64,000 bases of DNA from positions 11,413,375-11,477,374 of the forward strand of contig CAIIXF020000005.1 of assembly GCA_903813345.2 (NCBI GenBank). The letters are read 5' to 3'. This DNA comes from Owenia fusiformis. Taxonomy: Eukaryota > Annelida > Polychaeta > Sabellida > Oweniidae. This document shows positions 34,557 through 44,845 of the stretch, piece after piece; the first letter of the stretch is position 1; each line of letters starts with the position of its first letter. A program made the translations under genes and the position numbers. Under the pieces are notes generated by a model that was not told the origin of the DNA, ran no database searches, and saw only the letters and a program-made list of their open reading frames with translations.

Positions 34557-34725
34557 GGCCCGTAGCTAGGATTTGCCAAGGGGGGTTAAGTTTTCAAAAA
34601 TTTCCAGGGGGGGATTCACATTTGACAATTTTGGCCCAAATTTGGCTAAAATCAATTGAGAAGTGCTCAAAATGGTGTAAAACTGTATGATTTTGGAAGA
34701 ATTTTTGGCCAGGGGGGGCATAATG
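34557..34725. repeat. Copy of the GGCCCGTAGC dispersed repeat
   Basis: Begins 'caggcccgtagctaggattt' and continues with G-run blocks ('ttccagggggggattcacat'). It shares 'gtgctcaaaatggtg' with the copy at 62765-62900 and the ends with that at 14103-14250. Confidence 0.6.
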
Positions 34726-34959
34726 TAATACAGTATGCAAATAACATGTTTTATATTTCTCTGTGATAGCCTAGATGTAGTGTAGTATAATTATATTTAT
34801 TTTGTCATGACCAATATGTCAGGTCATGACATCTAAATCAAGCAGCTAAATTCAATATCTCAGTTTCAGGTGTCAGGATTATGTAGTGGGTGATAGGTGG
34901 CATGCAAAGGTTGTTCTACAGATTAGTCAGCCTTTGAAAGAGGTAAATATTAATATAGA

Positions 34960-35310
34960 TTAAGATAAAGATAGTTTGTAAGTACTTTTAAAAATAAGCA
35001 ATCAAAGGACCATATTGAAACTGTATAATATGTAAAAATAGAAACATTTATACATGTCCTAACTTTTGTATATTTCAGTTTGTTTTGTAGTTTAGCTGTA
35101 TGCTTCTCTTCTATGTTATTTTTGTAAAAAATTAACATGGCTAAAACTCCCTAAATTACAAAAGGCCACAGCTTTGCTGCACATTATACATAACTATCTG
35201 AAATATACAAAAGTTAGGACTTGTACATATGTTTCTATTTTTATATAGTGTTGCAATATAGTCATTTATTTGCCTATTTTCTAAATTCAAAGTACTTCCA
35301 AACATTTAAA
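34960..35310. mobile_element. ~350-bp foldback element
   Basis: 'acatgtcctaacttttgtat' (~35054) pairs with 'atacaaaagttaggacttgt' (~35206), and flanking 'aaaaatagaaacat' pairs with 'atgtttctattttt'. The outer arms are weaker (agtacttttaaaaa / ttcaaagtactt). Confidence 0.6.
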
Positions 35311-35540
35311 ATTTTACTGTAGACTTAGTTCTACAAGTAGAACTCAATGTACGGCCTTCTTTATTATTCTGATCTTTCTCAGATAGCTGTACACGGTACA
35401 TTGAGTTCTACTTCCAAGCTTAATGCAACCATGAATCACATTTTTTCGATTGATGGAAACAAATTTATCTTGATAATATACGACAGATACTTGATAGTAA
35501 TATAATAACACCTACCACCAATCGATTCAACTCATCCTTT

Positions 35541-36555
35541 TTGCGTAAAATATTCATTTATCATTTCGTTCAGTGTGTCAACATGATTTCGGATTTGCCA
35601 TTTAGATGTTACCGTAATCTCAACCAACTTTTCCAAACAATTTTGAAAGCTGTTTCTAATACTCCTGAATGTATTCATCATCAAAGACACAGAGGGATAT
35701 CGGATGATGTATTCATAAGGTATATATTATATGACAGAGATCACGATAGTTGAAAAAACTTGTTAGCCATTGTGGCTAAATCTTCCAAAAAAATTTTCGC
35801 CAACCAAAATATGAATTAGCCATTTTGAAAAACCGTAAAAAAGGGAACATTAAAAATGATGCAATGTCTGATGATGACAGTTTCACTTTTCAAAATCATA
35901 TTCAGAAATAAAAAAAACGTCAATTAAAATTGAATGTAAAGCATCTGCCGCGAATGTGATCGGCATTTCACATAGTCTGCACGGTGTAATATCACCAATT
36001 CGTTTACCTTGTGATATCGGAGTCCCAAAATACTTCCAAACTGCCGACTTTTTCGACTTAGATGCCGGCTCGATTTTTCAATTTCTTTCCTACATCCGGC
36101 ATAATGCACTCGATTTGCGAACGACGATGAAAAAATTTACGAACAAGCATTACCATCTACCTGAAATCGCGGGTCCGTTAATAACACTTTTCAATGCAAA
36201 GAAGTGTAAACTAGGTACGAGGTAAGTGAAAATATTTAATTTTTCAGAACGAAGTCGGAGGTGCTCCTCGCTATTTATACACGTTTTTATGCATTCTAGG
36301 GAAGGAATCTATGTACCGATATTAACCCTTTCTGTCCCATGTCCCGAACCGAAGCATCTGGACCGAAATTCGGTCCAATATCGGGAAACCGTGACAACTC
36401 TAATTCGCCATAACTGCGAAATACCTTTACATATTTTTCGCCACCTCTTTCGAAAATTCGCGATTGGCGAATGGCGAACGTCTACCGTGATCTCTGATTA
36501 TATGGTTGCTTTGATCACTTTATTTCTGTCACAATACCATTTTATTAGGGTTTAA
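35541..36555 (+). other. Unassigned CpG-richer stretch with three short ORFs
   Basis: Open frames at 35541-35753, 35956-36225 and 36226-36555 (70, 89 and 109 codons) in different frames, with CG dinucleotides visibly more frequent than around them. No family recognised and no convincing splice pattern links them. It could be a decayed gene, a promoter-like region or chance. Confidence 0.2.
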
Positions 36556-36867
36556 TTAGTTACGCTTGTCGAAACAAGCGGAACTATAAAATTACGCACT
36601 TATGCCAAAATGATGATGGAGGTTACACCTAGCTGGGGCTATAAGACAAGTCAGATAAGAAACGAGGCCCCAGGCTTGGTCTAATTTTGTTGGACTACTG
36701 TAGACTTATACTATCATAACTATGGCTAATTTAAATATGATTTTGACTAAGTGGTGTCTTTTGAGCTTCTTCGACAGAAAATAATAACACGAATTTTTCT
36801 TAAGGTGTGATTTTAAGTATGTTAACATGAATCTGAAAATATATTTAAGGAATAAAGACCAAGATTT

Positions 36868-37015
36868 TATGATTTATGGCGTAATATATGACCAAAAAGT
36901 TTATTCTGTTCATTGTTAAAAGACCGAAATCGCGTGGCAATTGAGGTCTTTGGCAATGGCCAGAATAAAATTTGAGGTCATATATTATAAATCATAAAAT
37001 CGAGGTCTTTGTTAC
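36868..37015. mobile_element. ~145-bp foldback element
   Basis: 'agaccaagattttatgattt' with 'atatatgaccaaa' at the left is mirrored by 'gaggtcatatattataaatc' and 'ataaaatcgaggtctt' at the right. Non-coding. Confidence 0.6.
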
Positions 37016-37298
37016 GATTCTGATAGAGCCCATGGATAAACAGACAAGAAACAAAACTACAGTGGGGAACATAAAGAATTACTAAAGCTCTGAAAATTAC
37101 ATGCTGTCGCACATGTAATAAATTCTTACCTCAGTGTATTCAGTGCTCTATTTTCTCCGTCCTAGTAAGTCAAAATATAGTGGAATTTGTGTCCATAATG
37201 AGAAATAAGAACTTAAAAAGTCAGTTGAAGTGGATATTCACATGTTATGCCGACTCTTCAAATGTTGAGGTGATTTTGTAGCCTGATTACGCCACAAC

Positions 37299-37391
37299 GG
37301 AGGATTGGCTCCCAGAATGCAACATGACACGTGCCAGCTTTCAAAATGCCGTTCGGCCATTTTGATGTTGCATTCTGGGAGTCAATCCTCC
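37299..37391. mobile_element. 93-bp MITE abutting the first HPDL exon
   Basis: Inverted ends: GGAGGATTGGCTCCCAGAAT with GCAACAT, and ATGTTGC with ATTCTGGGAGTCAATCCTCC. It ends 13 bp before the candidate upstream HPDL ATG (37405). The same terminal sequence borders the 4.2-kb element at 44846-49047. Confidence 0.75.
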
Positions 37392-37404
37392 TTGGATAAC
37401 AAAC

Positions 37405-37460
37405 ATGGCTATTCATGAAAACATTCGTTCGATTTGTAGGGATTTGTCCATCATTTGCAG
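37405..37460 (+). CDS. HPDL: Candidate alternative first coding exon of HPDL
   Basis: ATG 37405 opens [18 protein letters not shown] and ends at TGCAG|GTATGA (phase 2). The acceptor TTATTCCAG at 37995 sits directly before the 38003 ATG. Joining them gives Arg-Pro-Glu-Met and stays in frame, adding 21 residues. The acceptor shows that some upstream exon exists. That this exon codes is inferred from frame continuity; an Arg-containing N-terminal extension would suit mitochondrial import. Confidence 0.5.
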
Positions 37461-40400
37461 GTATGAAGCTTTGGATTCATTTAATGTGCTACTTAAAGTG
37501 AACGGGAATTATTTTTCTAGAGCTTGGGAGAGTTTGAGACACGAAACTTGGAATTCAGCTCATTGTGACAACTTTTGATGGTTGAGGTTTATTTTTGTCC
37601 CCCACTTTATTTGCATTTATGAATTTTAGCGCTCATAGATACTCCAATATAGACCAGTTCATCAATTGTTCTAGCTATCGTAACGCCACGTATCATATTA
37701 GAATTCAAATTATAAGTGCAATAGAGCCAATAAACAGAGTTATAAGGAGAGAAACAAAATCTTACCTTTTATTTTCACATTCTTGTAAGTCTAAATGACA
37801 AACTAAGATGGTACAGTACAGAAAATAATGTTTTTGATATAACTTGATAATGTAAACACTAATTGTAGAAAACTTCAAAATTAGTATATTTTTACATAAC
37901 ATTTTGAAAAAAAAATACACTAGCCTGTATACAATCAATAAGAAATAAAAAGTCATAATTTCGCTTTTCGAAAAGTTTGAAATCTTTTATTCCAGACCGG
38001 AAATGGCTGCTCAGCACTTACATCATGTTGAAATAGGAGTAAAAAACTTGGATTTATCCCTGAAAGCATTTACTGAACAGTTTCAATTTGAATTGATAGC
38101 TACACGAGAAACCAAGGCATCGAAACAATGTGTGTTGAAAGCTGGTTCTTCAATAGTTGTGCTCACAGACCTAATGAAAAATCATAAAATAAATTTTACA
38201 AAAAATGCAGACGATGCATCAGGGGTGATAATTGATGATTTCATTTATGACTGGAGTTCACATTTTCATCAAGTAACTTCAGACAATAATAGAGTTGCTA
38301 TTGATTCGGTTTTCAATGTTGCTTTAGAGGTAAAGAACATCGATAAATGTATTGCTAATGTGACTCAAAATGGGGGTGTCGTCCTACAACCTAACAAATC
38401 CATTTCTGACTCTAATGGCAGAATCAAGTATGCAATCATTAAGTCCTGTATTGGGAATGTGACACACACTTTGCTCGAGACTAAGGATTATTCTGGTGTG
38501 TTCCTGCCTGGATTTGATATAGAACATCCATTTGACAATTCAGAAAGGAAATCCAACCTAATCACGCATGTTGATCATGTTGCTTGTGTAGTGCCTATTG
38601 GCTGTTCAAATGCTGTACAAGATTGGTATGAACGATGCTTCAAAATGAAGCGATTTGTTGTGAACAGGTAAATGTTCTAGGAATTATTTAATCCCTTACC
38701 CTGTGAAGAATTCAATTAACATAAATCAAACATGCAGTTCAACTTGTTATTTTCATAGTCTAAATCTGATTTGCATGCCCACAGCCACCAAGAGTTTAAG
38801 GGATTCAGTCAAAAATTTTGTAACTAAATTTGATAAAATTTAACCATTGACTGATATATAAGTAGCATTGTGGTCCCGTTTATATCGATGACAAGAGTTG
38901 AAATGACCTCCTATTGGGAATACTTGACAGAGGGCACCGTTGAAAGACCCCAGACCCCTCTAGCTTGTGGTGCTCTGCACAATTGACACTTTCCATGGAT
39001 GTGTGACACATCCCACCCATATGCTAAAATCACTCTCACCTCTTTAGAAATCGATATCACTCTAAACATGCTATCATTCTAAGCATGAAGAGTTAGAAAA
39101 GTCTGTAAACTCGCTCAAAAATCCAGTCGGCCCCAGGTTTTTTAAGAGTGTGTCTAATGAACCGTCCTTACATGCTTTTGCTCCAAGTTTCAAAGTTTCA
39201 AGTTTTATTACCTTATAACCAAAAGAGGGTTTCTTTGTCAGTACTGTATCTAAAAAATGGGAAAATTTGCCTTACCTTACTCTCTGTATGTCAGTAATGC
39301 TAAACATTGTCTGTCTGATAGTTTTATAATAGGGTCTGTTGCTTTGTTGTGTGATATTTATCAAGCCTAATAACTAGTAAAAATTCTAGTTTTCACAATT
39401 CAGACCAAAATTGGTCAAAATATGCCCATTTTTCATGATTTTTCTCATTTTCAAGTGGGTGCAAAATCTCAGGTGGGCGCTGCGTCTACTTGCTACTAAT
39501 TTTGGGGAGATCACTTCAAATATACTGTGTTTACTATATTTTTAGTGAAGAAGATATTCTAGATGGCTACGTTATCAAGGACATGGGGGTTGGTATGAAA
39601 CTGATGGCACTGGAATACTGGAAATGTTCTGAGGTTGGTTTACAATCTCAACATGAAGATGGTCTAAAATTAGTTTTAGCAGAACCATTACCCGGTGAAG
39701 GTAAGGAGATAAGATTAGATAGGATTTTACAACTTTCTAAGTACAGAACATGCATAGAATCACAAAAACCCACGGTTCATACTGAATAGAAATGTTAACA
39801 AAATTAAGGTATGCATCAGCAAGAATAATTAAATTCTGAGTAGCTTATTGGCAGTTTGTTTTTGAAGACTGAAGATGGGATGAAACATTTCACTTTTGTA
39901 ATGTTGAAAATCTTGACCAATTATGTAATTTTCAAAACTTTAACCAATTATGTAATGCTCAAAACATTGACAAATTATGTAATGCTGAAAACCTTAACCA
40001 ATTTTGTAATGTCCAAAACCTTGACCAATTATGTAATTCTCAAAACCTTGACCAATTATATAATGCTCAAAACCTTGACCAATTATGTAGTGCTTAAAAT
40101 TTTGACAAATTATGTAATATTCAAACCCTCGACAAATTATATGATGCTCAAAACCTTAACCAATTTTGTAATGTTCAAAACCTTGACCAATTATGAAATG
40201 CTCGAAACATTAACCAATTTTGTAATGTTAAAAACCTTGACCAATTATATAATGCTCGAAACCTTAACCAATTTTGTAATGTTCAAAACTTTGACAAGTT
40301 ACGCAATGCTCAAAACATTAACCAATATTGTAATGTTCAAAACCTTGACCAATTATGTAATGCTCGAAACATTAACCAATTTTGTAATGTTAAAAACCTT

Positions 40401-42775
40401 GACCAATTATATAATGCTCGAAACCTTAACCAATTTTGTAATGTTCAAAACTTTGACCAATTATGCAATGCTCAAAACCTTAACCAATTTTGTAATGTTC
40501 AAAACCTTGGCCAATTATATAATGCTCAAAACCTTAACCAATTTTGTAATGTTCAAGACCTTGACCAATGTTCAAAAACTTGACCAGTTATGTGATTCTC
40601 AAAACCTTAATCAATTATGTAATGCTTGATAACTTGACTATTTTCACAGATTTCTTCCTCTTATTAAAATATTTAGCCTTATTTTTAATTAGGTGCAATT
40701 TATTTTTTGAGTTTATTTAAAGGCAGAATCTGATCTATAATGGGGTGACAAAATTACAAGCAACATGTATAACTGACCTACCAATCTATTCTTTACAATG
40801 TCAAATACAATATCTCCCAAAAGATTTGGAATATGTTATAAATTGGTGAAGTTATTAATGATTCAAAGTGCAAAAATGAGTGAAAAATGTTTAAATTATC
40901 CCAAATAATAAGAATGGTAACCATTCTTATAGAAAAATAATACATTATTGTAAAAATCTTTAGTTTTCCTAGAATAAAGTATGCACTTTTGTGATTTTTA
41001 GATAATAGGCATGACAAGGAATGACATGAGCCAAAAATATTCTAAAATTGAAACAATTTTTTGTTTAGCCTGCTCGCTATATCTGATTCTCTCTTTAACT
41101 TTGTGCAGCTTTTATTTCAAAGAATTATGTCTTTGTGAAAATATGTATGTTTGTGTATTTTGATTTAAAAGGCAATTGAGTAATTTAATGTATTATGCCT
41201 GCGTTCTCAGGACTTATATATGCCACTTTCATGAGAGTAAATATAAATAGTGAAAATATCTTAATAGGCTTCTAATTTAATCTCTTATAAACTGTCACAA
41301 AATGTATAAATCATGGATTGTATAATTATCCATGACGAGTGAGGTTTCAGGTACATAACAGTGGGATAAACAATTTATATCTTTGCTAACAGGGACATAT
41401 ATATCTCCCGCAGTGTATCTCCCATTCCAAAATTTCCAGGAAAAAATTTTGTTCAGGTAGAAACAGTGAATTTGTGAGGCCTAGGCCTCGTGAATTTTGC
41501 TTGACCAAAATGTTAATGAAATTCTCAATGATAATGAGAACACTTTAATCAAACCTGGATATGGGTGTTTCGAAAACCTTATTTATGAACCTCACTTGTC
41601 ATAGGATAATTTAGTTATGCAATGCTCGGTTTTGAATATGAGTACATATATATCCCTCGGTAAGTATGATATCTTACCTTAGACTCTCCAGGCCCTAAAT
41701 TAAGATTTATTAATGTACCCATGCTAACATGTTATTGCTTATCAACATTTATAGATGAATTTTGCATGATATTGAATATGGATTTTCAGGGCAATAGTAG
41801 GATATCATTTAATTGCCCTTTAGAATAAAACATATATTCAATCCCTTCCAGTATTGGATCTTTAGTTATTCATATTCCAGGGACAAATCAATTGACTACG
41901 TTCTTAGAGGAGCACGGCGGGCCAGGTGTCCAGCATATTGGATTTCTGACAAATGACATCACGGGCACTGTATCCGTACTTCAGAAGCGTGGAGTGGACT
42001 TTCTACACCCACCCCATACTTACTATTCTGAGGTAGATATTTTCATAAGGAGTGTGTGCATATTGTAATTTTCCAGCAAAATTAGCTCTTAATTGCTCAA
42101 AATTGACAAAAAGTGCAGGATTTCATAATGATGATGTCCTTGTAACTATGACACTATGGAGATCACCAAAATGGAGATCACCAAAATAATTGGAAATTAA
42201 ATTATCTGCCCATTTCCAAAATTGGTCCCATTTGAAGGAAATGCATCAAAAATTGAAGGAGAACTGGTCTATGAGAAACCATAGCCTTGAGAAACTGTGT
42301 ACATATATATTTCTACCTTGTTGTTATAGATTGGTAAGTTAGATGAGATGCTCTCGGTAGGTGCTGATGTAAAAGCCCTCGAGGAACTTGGAATTCTACT
42401 CGATAGTGAGGCTGATGCAGAAAATGATAAGCAGAAAGCCAGGTATAATAATTATACTCCTAGATCATTTGTCTTACTACTGTGTTATTTTGATCATAAA
42501 GTAGGTCAACATTTTGAGGATTGGCGAAGTAACCATAGTGATTCTGCAGAATTATGACACAGGTGCAAAAATGACATGTTTTACAGTATTTGAATATATT
42601 TTTCAGGTACCTACTTCAAAAGTTTACAAAACCAATATTTGATCGAAACACATTCTTCTTGGAGATATTACAAAGATGTGGAGCAACAGGATTTGGTGCG
42701 GGGAACATCTCTGCCCTCTGGCGGGCAGTCCAAGCTTTTCTTAGCGAAAATAAATTGGCAGAAAATAAACAATAA
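37405..42775 (+). CDS. HPDL: 4-hydroxyphenylpyruvate dioxygenase-like protein (HPDL)
   Basis: Exons 37405-37460 (probable), 37996-38667, 39546-39700, 41881-42032, 42330-42442 and 42607-42775; all phases agree. Starting at the internal ATG 38003 gives 417 aa; with the upstream exon 438 aa. Members are two-domain vicinal-oxygen-chelate non-haem iron dioxygenases; human HPDL is mitochondrial and linked to 4-hydroxymandelate formation in coenzyme Q headgroup synthesis. Numbering from 38003, the iron ligands are all present: H192 (THVDHVA), H292 (GVQHIGF) and E381 (FFLEILQR). YSGVFLPGF and the end ([19 protein letters not shown]) resemble HPDL more than HPD. Human HPDL is ~371 aa, so this protein is longer, with a more acidic insert ([14 protein letters not shown]) before the last exon. 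Intron 39701-41880 contains a 27-bp minisatellite and a dispersed repeat. A poly(A) signal lies at 44028 and nearer ones at 42771 and 43019. Confidence 0.92.
39395..39495. repeat. Dispersed repeat (second copy ~56735-56840)
   Basis: 'tttttcatgatttttctcat' followed by 'tttcaagtgggtgcaaa' and 'ggtgggcgctgcgtctacttgc' is matched at 56735-56840 ('ttttcatgatttttctcact', 'ttcaagtgggtgcaaatgga'). One copy sits in an HPDL intron, the other in a CK1 alpha intron. Confidence 0.65.
39897..40632. repeat. 27-bp minisatellite in HPDL intron 39701-41880
   Basis: About 27 copies of 'aaaaccttgaccaattatgt' with 'aatgctc'. Because 27 is a multiple of three, one frame stays open for 257 codons (9-residue LTNYVMLKT repeat). 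It lies between the donor at 39701 and acceptor at 41880 and is not part of the HPDL protein. Alternating even/odd variants (ttatgtaatgctc / ttttgtaatgttc) suggest a 54-bp higher-order unit. Confidence 0.85.
40727..41100. repeat. Dispersed repeat, inverted copy at 58528-58885
   Basis: 'aataagaatggtaaccattc' with 'aatatctcccaaaagatt' here matches the reverse complement 'gaatggttaccattcttatt' and 'aatcttttgggagatatt' near 58690-58800. The homology spans ~350 bp, including the end 'agcctgctcgctatatctga'. Confidence 0.75.
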
Positions 42776-42789
42776 ACACAGAGGAACTA

Positions 42790-43001
42790 CGAGGGTTGTC
42801 CCATAAGTCTTGAAATTTTTATTCTTATTCATAGAATATTTGAGATACAATGATAAAAATTTCACATTTTCTAACGTAGATATATTTCTACTATCTCTGT
42901 AAGTTTCATCGCATAATAATAATAATACCAATTTTCAGCCAAATTCATTAAAATCTTTTTGAATTAGAATAAAAATTTCAAGACTTATGGGACAACCCTC
43001 G
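42790..43001. mobile_element. mariner-type MITE in the HPDL 3' region
   Basis: Termini CGAGGGTTGTCCCATAAGTC (inverted at the right end) extend for ~36 bp, are flanked by TA on each side, and total 212 bp. CGAGGGT-type ends are typical of mariner elements. It begins 15 bp after the HPDL stop; an AATAAA at 43019 follows the right end. Confidence 0.85.
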
Positions 43002-43649
43002 TATAAAGAAATTTGAACAATAAACACCCAAGGATATTATTTATAAAACCCATTATTTAATTGTTTCGTCAACCTATGAGAATACAAAAAATAGATCTTC
43101 CAAGATGTACTGGTTAGCTTCCGATGTAATGGTTGTGCTTCCATTTTATAGAGTTTGATGGGATCTGATTGACTTGAATCTCACATATTCATTAAGAATA
43201 TTTACACTTACACACTGTATGAAAAGCTGATCCAAAACCAACAAGGTTTGATAGATCCACATGTATTTTGAATCTCACAATATTTTCACTTTCATAATAT
43301 TTACACTCACAATATTTTCACATTCATAATATTTACACTTGCAAATGATATGTAAACTAGTTACCAGTCCCTTTTAATGACAAAATAAGTAGGCCTAGTA
43401 CAAATGAATCTGTTGAAAGTCTACAAAAAACATAATTTTGATAAAATACCCAGTCATAGGCCCTTTTTACACTGGCATGTGAAATGCTTGATATTAATGC
43501 AAAATAGGAGAAAGTATATTGATTCTATATTTGCATTTAGTTAAAACCCAAAATTTAAAAGAAAACAAATTTTGGGAAATTCATTGATTTGTTTTATGCA
43601 AGTTTTATAAATGCAATGTTTTTGTAATCCATATGCTGTGCACTAGTGA

Positions 43650-43735
43650 AAGACCATGCATTATTGAAATACCATGCATTATTGAAATGTCAATACCATG
43701 CATTATTGAAATGTCAATACCATGCATTTATGAAA
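43650..43735. repeat. Short tandem repeat, ~24-bp unit
   Basis: Four copies of 'accatgcattattgaaatgt' with variable 'caat' linkers in the presumed HPDL 3' UTR. Confidence 0.7.
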
Positions 43736-44027
43736 TACAGTACTATGCATTTTACAGCCGTACAAATAATTGATGTCAATAGTAAAATGTGCGAAAGAGC
43801 AGTTTTTTAGAATTCTTTAAAATGTGCATCCAATGTGACACAAAACAAGGATTGAACTTTATATGGTTTAAATATTTATGTATTACATGTTTTTCATTGG
43901 GCCTATTTTGAGTTTGTTATTCAACATGTGCGTCAAATGTGACATAAACCACAGATTAAACTTTGTATGGTCTAAAGATTTATGTCTAACTTATTTATTT
44001 ATAAATAGTGCATAGAAATGTTTGTGA

Positions 44028-44033
44028 AATAAA
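44028..44033 (+). terminator. Candidate poly(A) signal for HPDL
   Basis: AATAAA in 'gtgaaataaattataaagta', 1.25 kb after the HPDL stop. Closer AATAAA hexamers occur at 42771-42776 (overlapping the stop codon) and 43019-43024. Which one is used cannot be told from sequence. Confidence 0.35.
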
Positions 44034-44845
44034 TTATAAAGTATCCCCATATAAGAATTGAAACATCATTGTTTCTTCTCTAACTCACTCACATGACAAG
44101 GCAATGATAGATCATCAGTAGGTTTGACACAAGACAATGGACCATTTGCTATATAGAGATGGATAAATAGATGGTACCATGTGTGTTGGTAGGGCCAGAA
44201 TACTATTCATAATATACAGACAACTGGCGAAAAGTCTTTTTTTCTTGATTGTTTACCAAAAGAGGAGGGAAAGCCCCAGAGTTTAAAGATGACAGACATA
44301 ATTACGTCTCTTGCTTACCACCTTCGTTCGAATTTTCAACAAGTTATCAAATACTACACTTCGATGGGATGTTTTAATTGATATAGGCATATTCCGTACA
44401 CCTTTCTTTATCTTGGTGTGAAATGAGAAGCTATGATATTGGTTAACACGCCAGAAATGAACATAAAATTATTCGAAGCGTATTTCGAAAAATGTTAAAA
44501 CCGCCATTGATGACGTCATTTGTTTGTCGACTTTTGACCATTCAGCAACAATGTCATCTCAATACAGATTTACATTATAAGCATATGTCATCTTTGAATC
44601 CTGGTGTTTCTCCCCCTCTGGTTTACCAAGTATTTCCATTTGGATTTTATTAAAATTATTAACGTTAAAAGAGTCAATGACCTTTTTAAGATTTTTTAAC
44701 GTTGTGTCAATGAAAAGGAATAAAGGTAAAAAACTGCAAAAGGTTGTTTTTATCGAAAATTCTACACAGAATTCAAATATGCCATCAAATAGAAGAAAAT
44801 ACCAAAAGTGGGTTTAGCTCTTTAAAATTCATAAAAGTATTTCAT

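Larger units (their letters stand above)
27094..37404. other. Intergenic region between the divergent HIT/GalT-like and HPDL genes
   Basis: No recognisable coding exon. The content is repeats (separate entries), a CpG-richer stretch near 35.9-36.5 kb with unassigned ORFs, and presumably the promoter and 5' non-coding exon of the minus-strand gene, which I cannot place. Confidence 0.5.
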
